Source of the DNA: Candidatus Eremiobacterota bacterium | Lineage (GTDB): Bacteria; Vulcanimicrobiota; Vulcanimicrobiia; Vulcanimicrobiales; Vulcanimicrobiaceae | Assembly: GCA_019235885.1 (NCBI GenBank) | Contig: JAFAKB010000054.1 | Coordinates: 1-33,469, forward strand | Length of the DNA: 33,469 bases | Reading direction: 5' to 3' | Part shown: piece after piece, positions 1 through 11,351 of the stretch | Position numbering within the stretch: position 1 is the first letter of the stretch | Layout of the letters: each line of letters opens with the position of its first letter | Notes under the pieces: model-generated | Databases searched by the model: none | What the model was told of the DNA's origin: nothing | Seen by the model: the letters and a program-made list of their open reading frames with translations, nothing else | Position numbers and translations under genes: made by a program

Positions 1-710
1 CGATCCTCAAGAAGCAGAACGCGCTGGCGCAGTTCGTCCCCGCCGACATCGACAAGATCCCCAAGGAATACCAGCACCTCGATCCCGACGACGCCTACCA
101 GCTCGGCGACATCGCGCTGATGCTGATCAACTACAACCCGAAGAAGCTGCCGGCGCCGCGCCACTGGAACGACCTGCTCGACCCGCGCATGAAGGATCTG
201 CTGACGGTGGGTCATCCCGGGTTCAGCGGCTACGTCGGCAACTGGGTCGTCGCGATGACCGACAAGTACGGCTGGGACAACTACTTCAAGCCGTTCGCCA
301 AGAACAACCCGAAGATCGGGCGCTCGGTGTTCGACGCGACGACGGACATCGTCTCGGGCGAGCGCGCCGTCGGCCCCGGCGCCGACAGCCTCGCGCTCGA
401 GCGCAAGGCCGGCGGCAACTCGATCAACGTCGCCTTCCCCGAGGACGACACGATCCTGGTCACCGCGCCGGTCACCGTGATGAAGGACGCGCCGCACCCG
501 AACGCCGCGCGGCTGTTCATGAACTATTACTACTCGAAGGAGTACTCGGCGACCGCGGCTTCGACGTTCAACCTGCCGCTGCGGCTCGACGTGCCGCCGC
601 CGACCGGGATCCGCATCGACCGCATGCGCACGTATCACGTGAAGATCGACCGGCTGCTGAGCGGCATCCCCGAAGCGATCACCAAGTGGCGCGAGACCTT
701 CAACGTCTGA
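1..710 (+). CDS. Extracellular solute-binding protein of an Fe3+-type ABC importer (5' end missing)
   Basis: This is the C-terminal 235 residues of a periplasmic or lipid-anchored solute-binding protein. The gene enters from the left edge, and the frame is open from base 3. It would capture the substrate and deliver it to the permease encoded next. The sequence resembles the FbpA/ferric-iron type of family 1 binding proteins: a 'LINYNPKKLPAPRHWNDLLD' hinge-region block, a 'DIVSGERAVGPG' block and a typical 'PHPNAARLFMNY' block near the end. The N-terminus, with its signal peptide, lies outside the window. The stop is one base from the ATG of the permease, so the genes are cotranscribed. Iron is the likeliest substrate by family resemblance. 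Putrescine, thiamine or phosphonate transport by relatives cannot be excluded. Confidence 0.85.
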   Translation, partial: ILKKQNALAQFVPADIDKIPKEYQHLDPDDAYQLGDIALMLINYNPKKLPAPRHWNDLLDPRMKDLLTVGHPGFSGYVGNWVVAMTDKYGWDNYFKPFAKNNPKIGRSVFDATTDIVSGERAVGPGADSLALERKAGGNSINVAFPEDDTILVTAPVTVMKDAPHPNAARLFMNYYYSKEYSATAASTFNLPLRLDVPPPTGIRIDRMRTYHVKIDRLLSGIPEAITKWRETFNV

Positions 711-711
711 G

Positions 712-2427
712 ATGAGCGCCGCAGCGGCGCCGCGCCGCGCCGAACGGACGGCTTCGTTCGACCCCGGTCCGTTCTTCTTCGCCGGCGCGGTCGCCGTGCT
801 GCTCGTGCTCGTCGTGGTCCCGCTCGGGTGGCTGTTCGCGATCAGCCTGCAGCACGTCGACACCGGCGCGCTGACCTTAGGCAACTACGTCGCAGCGTTC
901 ACCAGCTCGATCTACCTGCGCCCGATCGCGAACTCCCTGATCCTGGCGGTCTCGGTGGCGACGATCGCGACGCTGCTCGGGACGCCGCTCGCGTGGCTGA
1001 TCGCGCGCACCGACATGCCCGGGCGGCGCGGGCTGCGCGCGCTGATCACCGCGGCGTTCGTGACGCCCTCGTTCATCGGCGCGGAGGCCTGGATTCTGCT
1101 CGCCGCGCCGAACAGCGGCTGGATCAACCGCGCGATCGAGTCGGTGACGCACGCCGCGCACGGGCCGATCAACATCTTCTCGCTCGGCGGCGCGATCTTC
1201 GTGATGGCGCTCTACAACGTCCCGTACACGTTCACGTTCGTCGCCAGCGGCTTGGAGCTGCTCCCGGTCGAGCTCGAAGACGCCTCCTCGACGCTCGGCG
1301 GATCGGCCTGGCGGACGATGCGCTCGATCACGCTGCCGCTGGTGATGCCGGCGATCATCGCCGGCTTCATCATGTCGTTCCTGGAAGCGATCGCCGAGTT
1401 CGGCTCGCCGGCGTTTCTGCTGATTCCGGCGCGTGCGCAGGTCGTCACGACGCAGCTCTACCTGTTCTTCCAGTTTCCGGTCCGCACCGAGCTGGCCGCT
1501 GCGTACGCGATGCCGCTGCTCGCGGTCACGCTGCTGCTGCTGATCGTGCAGCGCCGGATCCTCGGACGGCGCAGGTTTACGACCGTCGGCGGGAAGGGCG
1601 GGCGGCGCCGGCTGGTCGCGCTCGGGGCGTGGCGGTGGCCGCTGCTCGGCGCGGCGCTGCTCGTCCCGCTGTGCTCCGTGGTGCTGCCGTATCTTGCGCT
1701 GCTCGCGACGTCGCTCTCGCGAATCTGGAGCGACGGCCCGGTGCCCGGCAATCTGACGCTGTACTGGTACCACTGGGCGATCATCGACAACGAAGAGACG
1801 CGCAAGGCGATCTGGCACAGCCTCGCGTACGGCGCGGCGGCGGCGACGATCGCGACGGTCGTCGCGCTGCTGATCGCATACACCGCGAACCGCCGGCTCT
1901 TTCCCGGCGCGCAGGGGCTCGGGATTATCTGCATGGCGCCGTTCGTCGTCCCCGGAATCGTGCTCGCGATCGGCATCTACGCGGCGTACTCGCACCCGCC
2001 GCTGCTGCTGTACGGGACGGCGGCGATCCTGATCATCGCGTTCACCACCCGCTTCCTGCCGATCGCGTACTCGAACTTGAACACGATGGTCGCGGCGGTG
2101 AACGTCGATCTGGAGAACGCCGCGCGCACGCTCGGCGCGACGCGGATTCGCGCGCTGCGCACGATCACCGCGCCGCTGCTGCGCCGCGGCTTGCTGGCGA
2201 GCTGGCTGCTCGTCTTCATCCCCGCGATCCGGGAGCTCAGCTCGGCGATCTTCCTCTTCACCCCGCGCACCGCGACGATGACGACCCAGATCTTCGATTT
2301 CAGCGACGCGGGGAACTACGAGGGCGTCTCGACGCTCGCGATCCTGATCCTGGCGATCACGCTGGTGATCGTCACGGTCGCGTACCGGTTCTTGGGTAAG
2401 GACTTCATGGAGACGAAGAGCAGCTAG
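712..2427 (+). CDS. ABC importer permease with two fused membrane domains (FbpB type)
   Basis: A 571-residue inner-membrane protein that forms the transport channel. It contains two consecutive binding-protein-dependent permease domains, roughly residues 60-290 and 360-565, each with several hydrophobic helices. This fused layout is typical of the ferric-iron FbpB family. Each half carries an EAA-like loop that contacts the ATPase: 'EDASSTLGGSAWRTMRSITL' in the first half and 'ENAARTLGATRIRALRTI' in the second. The ATG follows the binding-protein stop by one base, and the stop directly abuts the ATG of the ATPase gene, so the three genes form one transcription unit. Length and layout match the family; no defects are visible. 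Confidence 0.92.
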   Translation: MSAAAAPRRAERTASFDPGPFFFAGAVAVLLVLVVVPLGWLFAISLQHVDTGALTLGNYVAAFTSSIYLRPIANSLILAVSVATIATLLGTPLAWLIARTDMPGRRGLRALITAAFVTPSFIGAEAWILLAAPNSGWINRAIESVTHAAHGPINIFSLGGAIFVMALYNVPYTFTFVASGLELLPVELEDASSTLGGSAWRTMRSITLPLVMPAIIAGFIMSFLEAIAEFGSPAFLLIPARAQVVTTQLYLFFQFPVRTELAAAYAMPLLAVTLLLLIVQRRILGRRRFTTVGGKGGRRRLVALGAWRWPLLGAALLVPLCSVVLPYLALLATSLSRIWSDGPVPGNLTLYWYHWAIIDNEETRKAIWHSLAYGAAAATIATVVALLIAYTANRRLFPGAQGLGIICMAPFVVPGIVLAIGIYAAYSHPPLLLYGTAAILIIAFTTRFLPIAYSNLNTMVAAVNVDLENAARTLGATRIRALRTITAPLLRRGLLASWLLVFIPAIRELSSAIFLFTPRTATMTTQIFDFSDAGNYEGVSTLAILILAITLVIVTVAYRFLGKDFMETKSS

Positions 2428-3519
2428 ATGGCACGGATCGACATCGCCGGGCTGGCGAAAGCGTACGGCACCGCACGCGCCGTCGACGGGATCGACCTCT
2501 CGATCGCCGACGGAGAGGTGATGGCGCTCGTGGGCCCGTCGGGCTGCGGGAAGACGACGACCCTGCAGCTCCTCGCCGGGTTCCTCAAGCCCGACGCGGG
2601 GACGATCACGGTCGGCGAGCGGATCGTCTCTTCCCCGCGGCAGGTCGTCCCGCCGGAGAAGCGGCGGATGTCGCTGATCTTCCAGAGCTACGCGGTGTGG
2701 CCGCACATGACGGTCTTCGAGAACGTCGCGTACGGCCTGCGCGTTGCGAAGCTCTCGCGCTCGGAGATCGAGGACCGCGTCAACGGGATCCTGCGCACCG
2801 TGCGGATGACCGATCTCGCGCAGCGCTATCCCTCGGAGCTCTCGGGCGGACAGCAGCAGCGCGTCGCGCTCGCGCGCGCGGTCGTCGTCAAGCCCGAGAC
2901 GCTGCTGCTCGACGAGCCGCTCTCGAACCTCGACGCGAACCTGCGCGAGGAGATGCGCTTCGAGATCCGCCGCATCCACGACGCGACCGGGATCACGATG
3001 GTCTACGTCACCCACGACCAGACCGAAGCGATGGTCGCCGCCGACCGGATCGCGCTGATGCGCGCCGGCCGGATCGCGCAGGTCGGCACCGCCCGCGAGA
3101 TCTACGAGAGCCCGGCGACCGCGTTCGTTGCAACCTTCGTCGGGGGAACGAACACGCTCCCCGCGACGCTCGTCGAGCCGCACGTCGTCGAGTGCTGCGG
3201 CGCGAAGCTCAAAGTGCACGACGACTTCGACGCGGCGACGCGCGGGCCGGTGACGCTCTGCATCCGCCCGCACGAGATCGGCTTCGCCGCCGAGCGCCCC
3301 GGCGAGAACGGCGACCTCGGCTACCGCGAGAACGGCACGAACCGCCTCGCCGGCACCGTGCTGCGCCAGACATACCTGGGCGACGCACGCGACTACCTGA
3401 TCGACCTGGGCGGTTCGCAGATCCGCGTCGCCGCGCCGCCGTCGGTCGAGCGCAACGTCGGCAGCACGGTCCACTTGGACGTCCCGGTCGAGGCCTGCCG
3501 CATCGTCCCCGACAGATAA
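2428..3519 (+). CDS. ABC importer ATP-binding protein (FbpC/PotA-like)
   Basis: A 363-residue cytoplasmic ATPase that powers the importer. Visible motifs are Walker A GPSGCGKTT (36-44), Q-loop FQSY (85-88), signature LSGGQQQR (138-145), Walker B LLLDEP (159-164), D-loop SNLD, and switch histidine in THDQ (195-198). After about residue 235 comes a C-terminal TOBE-like beta region, as in FbpC, PotA and MalK ATPases. It starts immediately after the permease stop and completes the binding protein-permease-ATPase operon. All catalytic residues are present. The substrate can only be inferred from the partners. Confidence 0.93.
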   Translation: MARIDIAGLAKAYGTARAVDGIDLSIADGEVMALVGPSGCGKTTTLQLLAGFLKPDAGTITVGERIVSSPRQVVPPEKRRMSLIFQSYAVWPHMTVFENVAYGLRVAKLSRSEIEDRVNGILRTVRMTDLAQRYPSELSGGQQQRVALARAVVVKPETLLLDEPLSNLDANLREEMRFEIRRIHDATGITMVYVTHDQTEAMVAADRIALMRAGRIAQVGTAREIYESPATAFVATFVGGTNTLPATLVEPHVVECCGAKLKVHDDFDAATRGPVTLCIRPHEIGFAAERPGENGDLGYRENGTNRLAGTVLRQTYLGDARDYLIDLGGSQIRVAAPPSVERNVGSTVHLDVPVEACRIVPDR

Positions 3520-3597
3520 TGAAGGAGCTACACGAGCAGTACCGGGCGCAGTGCCCAACGCGGCAGCGCCCGCACGCCTACGCGATCCTCTCGCTCT

Positions 3598-3616
3598 CAT
3601 CACGAAACCCGTGATG
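3598..3616 (+). other. Stem-loop after the ABC importer operon
   Basis: CATCACG and CGTGATG form a perfect 7-bp stem around a 5-base loop, about 80 bases after the ATPase stop and 45 bases before the next gene. No run of T follows, so it is not a classic intrinsic terminator. It could be a weak terminator, a processing site or part of the next gene's leader. Confidence 0.35.
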
Positions 3617-3661
3617 GAACCATCCCAACGGCTTCCCAGGGAGCGGGCGGAAACTCGGGAC

Positions 3662-4255
3662 ATGACAAGACTGATCGGGCCCGCGGGTCGCGGTGCGATC
3701 GCGGCCATGCTCATCACAGCTATCGTCGGGGCGGGAACGCCGGCGGGTGCGCAGGTCGCGGTGCAACCGTCCTCTCCCGTTCAGCTCGATCGCTGCGACT
3801 ACGTAACGTACGGCACGCTGTACAACACACCGGTCCACTACGACCTCTACGCCAGCTTCGTCGACCGCAGCGCGCGCGCCGTCAGCATGGTCAGGATCAT
3901 CGTGGAGTTCTTCGACGAGCAAGGGAACGTGGTGCGCAAGCTCGATGCGGCGTACTCCGGCCGGTTCGCGCCGGGTCAGCGCGTCGATCGCCTGCGTTTC
4001 GGCCTCGGGGACGCGCCGAACCCCACGGCGGCGCGCCGCTGCTTCGTCGCGCGCGTCGAGTTCGCCGACGGCTCGGTCTGGAGCGTCGCGGAGCACTATG
4101 CCGAGGTCGAGCGGCCGCCGGTCAAGTGCCGGGTCGAAGCCAAGGACGGAACCTCGTTCGACGCGGCCTGGGGCGGCGCGCTCTGCAGTGCCGCGCGCGC
4201 GACCTGGGACGCCGCCCATCGCGCGCCGACCGCGCAGCAACCGCCGCGCGAGTGA
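3662..4255 (+). CDS. Small exported protein of unknown function
   Basis: A 197-residue protein, not recognised. The chosen ATG at 3662 places a clean signal peptide at the N-terminus: a basic start, a hydrophobic core around residues 10-22 and an A-G-A-Q cleavage region near 31. The open frame extends upstream to 3551, but that start would bury the signal peptide. The mature part contains several cysteines, a predicted beta-rich centre ('MVRIIVEFFDEQGNVVRKLD') and an alanine-rich tail. It lies 142 bases after the importer operon and is convergent with the beta-propeller gene, their stops being about 10 bases apart. Function is unknown; a periplasmic location is inferred. Confidence 0.7.
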   Translation: MTRLIGPAGRGAIAAMLITAIVGAGTPAGAQVAVQPSSPVQLDRCDYVTYGTLYNTPVHYDLYASFVDRSARAVSMVRIIVEFFDEQGNVVRKLDAAYSGRFAPGQRVDRLRFGLGDAPNPTAARRCFVARVEFADGSVWSVAEHYAEVERPPVKCRVEAKDGTSFDAAWGGALCSAARATWDAAHRAPTAQQPPRE

Positions 4256-4264
4256 TCGATATTC

Positions 4265-5389
4265 CTAGCGGTTGAAAGCGACGAGCTGCGAAGAGTGTGA
4301 GGCGTCGTCGCAGTGGACGAGCATCGTGTTGCCGGACGAGGCGAAGCCTTCGTACGCTGCGCACGACGTTTTGATCGTTGCGAGGTGCCGGGCGCGCGCG
4401 ACGTCGACGACGAAGATCCGGCCGTCTTCCATGGCGATCATGCCGAGGCGGCCGTCGGCGGCGACGATCCGCGCTTCGCCGTGGTAGCGCGCAACGCGCT
4501 GCTGGCGCGCGTTCGGGTCGAGGCCTCGCACGTAGACGCCGTCGCCGCGCTCGACGAAGATGCGGCCGGCGACCGGGCCGCCGATCCAGCGGCCGTCGAT
4601 CTTCAGCGGCTCGGTCGTGCCGCGGGTGAGATCGAGGCGCGTCAAACGCCCGTCGACGACCGCGACGGCGATGCCGTGCTCGACGCGCGCCGCGCCGCGC
4701 ACGATCGAGCCGTGCAGCGCGAGCGATCGGTTCGCGTCGAGGTCGATGCCTTTGATCCCGCCGCCGACGACGTTGAACCACAGATACCGCCCGTCGGCGC
4801 CGATCAGCGTGTCGACGCCGTCCGCGCTCGCGACAGCCTTGCCGTTCTTCGCGTCGATGGCGAGCAGATCACCGCTTCCCGGCACCGTTATGCCGATCGC
4901 GTCGCCGCCGAGCGGAAGCAGCGTTCCGAACGGCGCGTAGCGGTAACGATGCGTCCAGCGCAAACGGCCGTCGAACGTCCAGCCGCGCGCCTCGACGCCG
5001 GTCTCTGTCCGCGTCACCGAGACGAAACCGGACGGCGCCGCCGCGACGATCGGCGCATCGCCGAGGCTAACGCTGCGCACGATCGCTCCATCACGCGAGC
5101 GCAAGAAGACGAGGCCGGTTTTCGTCGGCGCAACCACCGCGCCGTTGCGCGCGGCACTCTTCGACATCGGCTCGACGGCTGCGCGCCAACGCTCGCGCCC
5201 GTTGCGCAAATCCAGCGCGACGAGCTTCCCGCCGCGTGGCCCGTAGACGGCGCCGTCCGCTTCGCTCAGCCATTGGTCCGTCGTGCGTGAGTCGATCGCG
5301 GCCGTCCACCGCGGCGGCGCGCTCCCGCCCGCCAATACCGCAGCCGTGAGCACCGCAGCGAAACCGAGCACGAGCAGAACACGCCGCAT
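4265..5389 (-). CDS. Exported PQQ-type beta-propeller repeat protein
   Basis: A 374-residue protein made of repeated WD40/PQQ-like beta-propeller blades. Recurring segments such as 'GGKLVALDLRNGRERWRA', 'GDLLAIDAKNGKAVAS' and 'DGRIFVVDVARARHLATI' show the blade pattern. An N-terminal hydrophobic segment (about residues 3-22) predicts export or membrane anchoring. The ATG at 5389 is preferred over a GTG three codons earlier because a GGAGG ribosome-binding site sits 8 bases before it. Nothing shows real PQQ binding or enzyme activity. Such propellers often act as scaffolds, for example in BamB-like or ligand-sensing roles. Two cysteines near the C-terminus could pair. Confidence 0.8.
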   Translation of the reverse strand: MRRVLLVLGFAAVLTAAVLAGGSAPPRWTAAIDSRTTDQWLSEADGAVYGPRGGKLVALDLRNGRERWRAAVEPMSKSAARNGAVVAPTKTGLVFLRSRDGAIVRSVSLGDAPIVAAAPSGFVSVTRTETGVEARGWTFDGRLRWTHRYRYAPFGTLLPLGGDAIGITVPGSGDLLAIDAKNGKAVASADGVDTLIGADGRYLWFNVVGGGIKGIDLDANRSLALHGSIVRGAARVEHGIAVAVVDGRLTRLDLTRGTTEPLKIDGRWIGGPVAGRIFVERGDGVYVRGLDPNARQQRVARYHGEARIVAADGRLGMIAMEDGRIFVVDVARARHLATIKTSCAAYEGFASSGNTMLVHCDDASHSSQLVAFNR

Positions 5390-5455
5390 CGGGGACACCT
5401 CCGAGCGCGAAGGAAACGCTCCTAGCGTACCGGCGAATCCTGCAGCTTTGCTGGA

Positions 5456-5923
5456 CTACCCGTGTTGCCGCTGCTCGCGGAGCGTCTCGCGGTCGGGCTC
5501 GGTGCCGAGCGGCGTCGGCGCGGCGACGATCGAGCCGCCTTCGTTCACGATGATCTCCTCCGCGACCACCGGATCGTTCGCGTCCTCGACGACGAGAATG
5601 TAGTCGCCCTCGGTGATCGCGCCGTCGACGTTCTTCGCGTCCTCGTCGCTCAACCCGTGCTCGCGCAGCGCGTCGTAGAGCGTCGGCTTGCCGCCGCGCC
5701 GGAACAGCTGCACGAGCGGGTTCTCGCCGATCGGCTGGACGATCTCACGACCGGCACCGACCGTCCCGCCCGCGCCGCCGAACGTGTTCGGATCGACGTG
5801 CTCGACGTGCGCCAGCCAGGTGTGCCGAAACCCGTCGCCATGCAGTTCGCAAACCGCGGCATCGACGAGCGTCCGGTCGGAAAACGTAGCGACGATAGAA
5901 TTCGCGGACTCGTCTTTCTGCAT
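5456..5923 (-). CDS. Small acidic protein, possibly of the YflT/general stress protein 17M family
   Basis: A 155-residue soluble protein. The first 35 residues ('SIVATFSDRTLVDAAVCELH') resemble the start of the heat-induced stress domain found in YflT/GSP17M proteins, where a beta strand is followed by a helix reading 'A...A...L...GF'. A later segment, 'ITEGDYILVVEDANDPVVAE', has a ferredoxin-like pattern. The ATG has a strong GGAGGAG ribosome-binding site 5-6 bases upstream. It stands alone, downstream of the toxin-antitoxin terminator at 5980-6008. The family assignment is by pattern recall and is tentative; there is no catalytic motif. Confidence 0.65.
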   Translation of the reverse strand: MQKDESANSIVATFSDRTLVDAAVCELHGDGFRHTWLAHVEHVDPNTFGGAGGTVGAGREIVQPIGENPLVQLFRRGGKPTLYDALREHGLSDEDAKNVDGAITEGDYILVVEDANDPVVAEEIIVNEGGSIVAAPTPLGTEPDRETLREQRQHG

Positions 5924-5979
5924 CGGGCTCCTCCGCGAAATCGCATTCCCAATCCGCGTGATACGTCACATCCGAAGGC

Positions 5980-6008
5980 AAAAAAGAGCCGCCCGTCACG
6001 CAGCAGCT
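5980..6008 (-). terminator. Intrinsic terminator of the toxin-antitoxin-like operon
   Basis: Read on the - strand, AGCTGC pairs with GCGGCT (one G-T pair) around a 10-base loop, followed by CTTTTTT. It begins 38 bases after the stop of the ADP-ribosyltransferase-like gene and ends before the ATG at 5923, so it should separate the two transcripts. Confidence 0.6.
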
Positions 6009-6046
6009 TACGCAATTGAACGCTCGCCAGGCCGTTTTCGGACGGG

Positions 6047-6652
6047 TTATGTCGAATCGCGCACGTGGAAAACGCCTTTTATACACGAGGGGTCGCAGAC
6101 CGCAATTTGGATGTGGGTCTTCTCGCGAAAGTCCGCGCCGGGATATGCCGCGTCTCCTTCGACAAAGACCCCTTTGACGGTCTGAATCGGTCCGATGTCG
6201 GCATCGCTCGCGGCAATCCGGTGCGCGCGGTTGATCACTGCACAATCAAGGTTGTGGCGCATATGATCGCGAGAGTTGACCGGAACCGGGACACCGGACT
6301 TCTCCAATTCCCCCATGAGGACGGCGTGTGCGACGCGGACGAGGTCGATGCTGACTTTCGTCGTCAAGTCCAAGCAGGCGCCCAACTCAATGACCGCACC
6401 GATCACGAACGGCTGCTTGACCTTGGAGTCCCGGCGCCGCATCTGCTCGTGTGCAAACTCGAGCCCACGCTGCCAGTTATTCTCCCAGAAATAGATTCCG
6501 GGGCCGAGCCAATCGTAATTATTGTCGCTCGGCCTGAACGCCTCGCCGGCTATCAACGTCTCACCGACCTTGCGGTCACAACCGTGGAAGCCGAGGACGA
6601 ACGACGACGAGAGCCGGTGCGCGCCGCTGCTGGACTTTCCCTTATTGGCTAT
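6047..6652 (-). CDS. ADP-ribosyltransferase-like protein, probable toxin of a two-gene module
   Basis: The frame encodes about 200 residues. Near its start it reads 'FHGCDRKVGETLIAGEAF', then 'NNYDWLGPGIYFWENNWQRG'. A histidine-glycine strand followed by G-x-G-I-Y-F and a helix with a later A is the signature of the PARP/DUF3990-like ADP-ribosyltransferase fold, so transfer of ADP-ribose from NAD+ is the likely reaction. The first standard start codon, TTG at 6556, would remove the HGCD strand and is unlikely. Upstream, the frame stays open to a stop at 6680-6682 but contains no ATG, GTG or TTG. The best-placed codon is ATA at 6652, overlapping the end of the upstream small gene by 11 bases, which suggests translational coupling. 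A mutated ATG is also possible. The fold is inferred from motifs; toxicity is inferred from the gene pairing. Confidence 0.7.
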   Translation of the reverse strand: MANKGKSSSGAHRLSSSFVLGFHGCDRKVGETLIAGEAFRPSDNNYDWLGPGIYFWENNWQRGLEFAHEQMRRRDSKVKQPFVIGAVIELGACLDLTTKVSIDLVRVAHAVLMGELEKSGVPVPVNSRDHMRHNLDCAVINRAHRIAASDADIGPIQTVKGVFVEGDAAYPGADFREKTHIQIAVCDPSCIKGVFHVRDST

Positions 6653-6812
6653 AGTTCTTCGTGAGGCGTCCGCTCTTCGTCAGGATGCCGTCTCTAATGA
6701 GTGCCGCACGAGCCGAGCGTTTCGACTTCAACGAGCGTGCACTATATTTCTGGGCGGCCTTCTTGAACTTGCGAAGCAAGTCCGGATCGTCCACGTTGAA
6801 TCGGCTGAACAC
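6642..6812 (-). CDS. Small basic protein, probable antitoxin of the ART-like module
   Basis: A 56-residue protein starting at GTG 6812; the preceding in-frame stop leaves no other start, and an AGGG ribosome-binding site lies about 8 bases before it. It reads 'FNVDDPDLLRKFKKAA', then a lysine/arginine-rich stretch, and ends 'GILTKSGRLTKNYSQ'. Small basic proteins with a similar 'GIYTKKGRLTKHY'-like end are known to me next to HGCDR-type ART-like genes, though I cannot cite a named family. It overlaps the downstream gene and lies 80 bases after a good promoter. Small size, first position and tight overlap fit an antitoxin. It could bind DNA and repress its own promoter, but no HTH is obvious. 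Confidence 0.7.
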   Translation of the reverse strand: MFSRFNVDDPDLLRKFKKAAQKYSARSLKSKRSARAALIRDGILTKSGRLTKNYSQ

Positions 6813-6835
6813 TATACGGCCCTCGCGTCACATGC

Positions 6836-6858
6836 AAAGCCGCCTTCCGGCGGCTTTT
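6836..6858. terminator. Hairpin between atpC and the toxin-antitoxin-like genes
   Basis: AAAGCCGCC TTCC GGCGGCTTTT is a strong GC stem with a 4-base loop. On the + strand it is followed by TTTT, on the - strand by only TTT. It lies about 155 bases after the stop of atpC (- strand) and inside the leader between the promoter at 6898-6926 and the GTG at 6812. It may end the long atp transcript, attenuate the small operon, or both. Confidence 0.5.
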
Positions 6859-6897
6859 GCGATCTTGCCATTGAGGCGACAAGCGGATCACGCAGGC

Positions 6898-6926
6898 AGT
6901 ATATCTCGCCGATCTAGCGCTATCAA
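6898..6926 (-). promoter_or_regulatory. Sigma70-type promoter of the toxin-antitoxin-like operon
   Basis: On the - strand TTGATA (6926-6921), a 17-base spacer and TATACT (6903-6898) match the sigma70 consensus closely. Transcription would begin near 6891 and give an approximately 80-base leader containing the hairpin at 6836-6858. The rest of the gap 6813-7012 shows nothing else. Confidence 0.6.
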
Positions 6927-7012
6927 GACCTCAAATGCATTGCGCTGGCGAGTCGCGGATTCGTATGGAACGCCCGGACCAAGCCGGTCACTGCGAGGCT
7001 CCTTCGAAACAG

Positions 7013-8957
<1,945 letters not shown>

Positions 8958-9815
8958 TTAGCCTTTGAGGGCTTCGGCGCCGCCGACGATCTCCAAGATC
9001 TCCTTGGTGATCGCGTCTTGGCGCGCTTTGTTCATGTCGATCGTGTTTTGGTCGATCAGCTTCTTGGCGTTGTCGGTGGCGTTGTTCATCGCGACGAGCT
9101 GCGCGGCGTAGAACGACGCGTTCGTCTCGAGCATTGCCGAGTAGAGGGTGAACTCGAGATACTTCGGGAGCAGCCGGCCCAGCACGAACTCCGGCGTCGG
9201 CTCGAACTCGACCGAGCCGCCGGCGGTCTTCTGCCGTGCGTCCTCGCCGGCGGTGATCGGCAGGATCTGCCGCGTCTGCGGGCGCTGCAGCATCATGTTC
9301 ACGAACTGCGGCGAGATCAGGGTCAGCGAGCCGATCCGCCCGCCGGTGAAGTCGTCGGTGACGCGGTGCGCCAGCTCGACGGCGGTTTCGTACATGTCGC
9401 CTTGCGCGAGCGGCCAGAACTGCAGCGTCTCGCCCGGCTGGCGGCGCAGCGCGTTGCGCCCTTTGATCCCGGTCGAGTACCAGGCGAGGTTCGCGTTCTC
9501 GCGCGCGTGCTGTTCCGCGGTGCGGATCAGGTTCGCGTTGAACGAGCCGGCCAAGCCTTTGTCGGCGGTCATCAGGATCACGCCGGCCGGCGCGCCTTCG
9601 CGGCCGGCCTGCATGAACGGGTGGTCGATCGTGCCGACGTTCGCGATCAGGTCGCGCAGCATCGCGCCGATCGCGTCCGCGTACGGGCGCGACTGCTTCT
9701 GCAGCGCCTCGGCGCGGCGAATCTTCGCCGCGGCGACCTGCTTCATCGCCTTGGTGATCTGCTGCGTGTTCCTCAGCGACCGAATGCGGTCGCGCAGATC
9801 GCGAACGGAAGGCAT
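8958..9815 (-). CDS. atpG: F1 ATP synthase gamma subunit (rotor shaft)
   Basis: A 285-residue rotor shaft subunit. The conserved N-terminal helix reads 'LRDRIRSLRNTQQITKAMKQ' and is followed by 'VAAAKIRRAE'. The C-terminal helix ends with 'ATDNAKKLIDQ' and 'KARQDAITKEILEI'; these two helices form the coiled coil that turns inside the alpha-beta ring. The ATG at 9815 is chosen because it directly precedes this N-terminal helix; the open frame runs much further upstream inside atpA but is only a shadow there. It begins 8 bases after the atpA stop. Confidence 0.95.
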   Translation of the reverse strand: MPSVRDLRDRIRSLRNTQQITKAMKQVAAAKIRRAEALQKQSRPYADAIGAMLRDLIANVGTIDHPFMQAGREGAPAGVILMTADKGLAGSFNANLIRTAEQHARENANLAWYSTGIKGRNALRRQPGETLQFWPLAQGDMYETAVELAHRVTDDFTGGRIGSLTLISPQFVNMMLQRPQTRQILPITAGEDARQKTAGGSVEFEPTPEFVLGRLLPKYLEFTLYSAMLETNASFYAAQLVAMNNATDNAKKLIDQNTIDMNKARQDAITKEILEIVGGAEALKG

Positions 9816-9823
9816 GGTGTCGC

Positions 9824-11323
<1,500 letters not shown>

Positions 11324-11351
11324 GGCTGGGCTTTCTGGGCTTGAGCTTGCT

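Noticed and set aside
828..3717. Very long alternative reading frames on both strands over the ABC importer genes
   Set aside because: They are arginine/alanine-rich or aspartate/arginine-rich shadows of high-GC genes and overlap three clearly conserved proteins.
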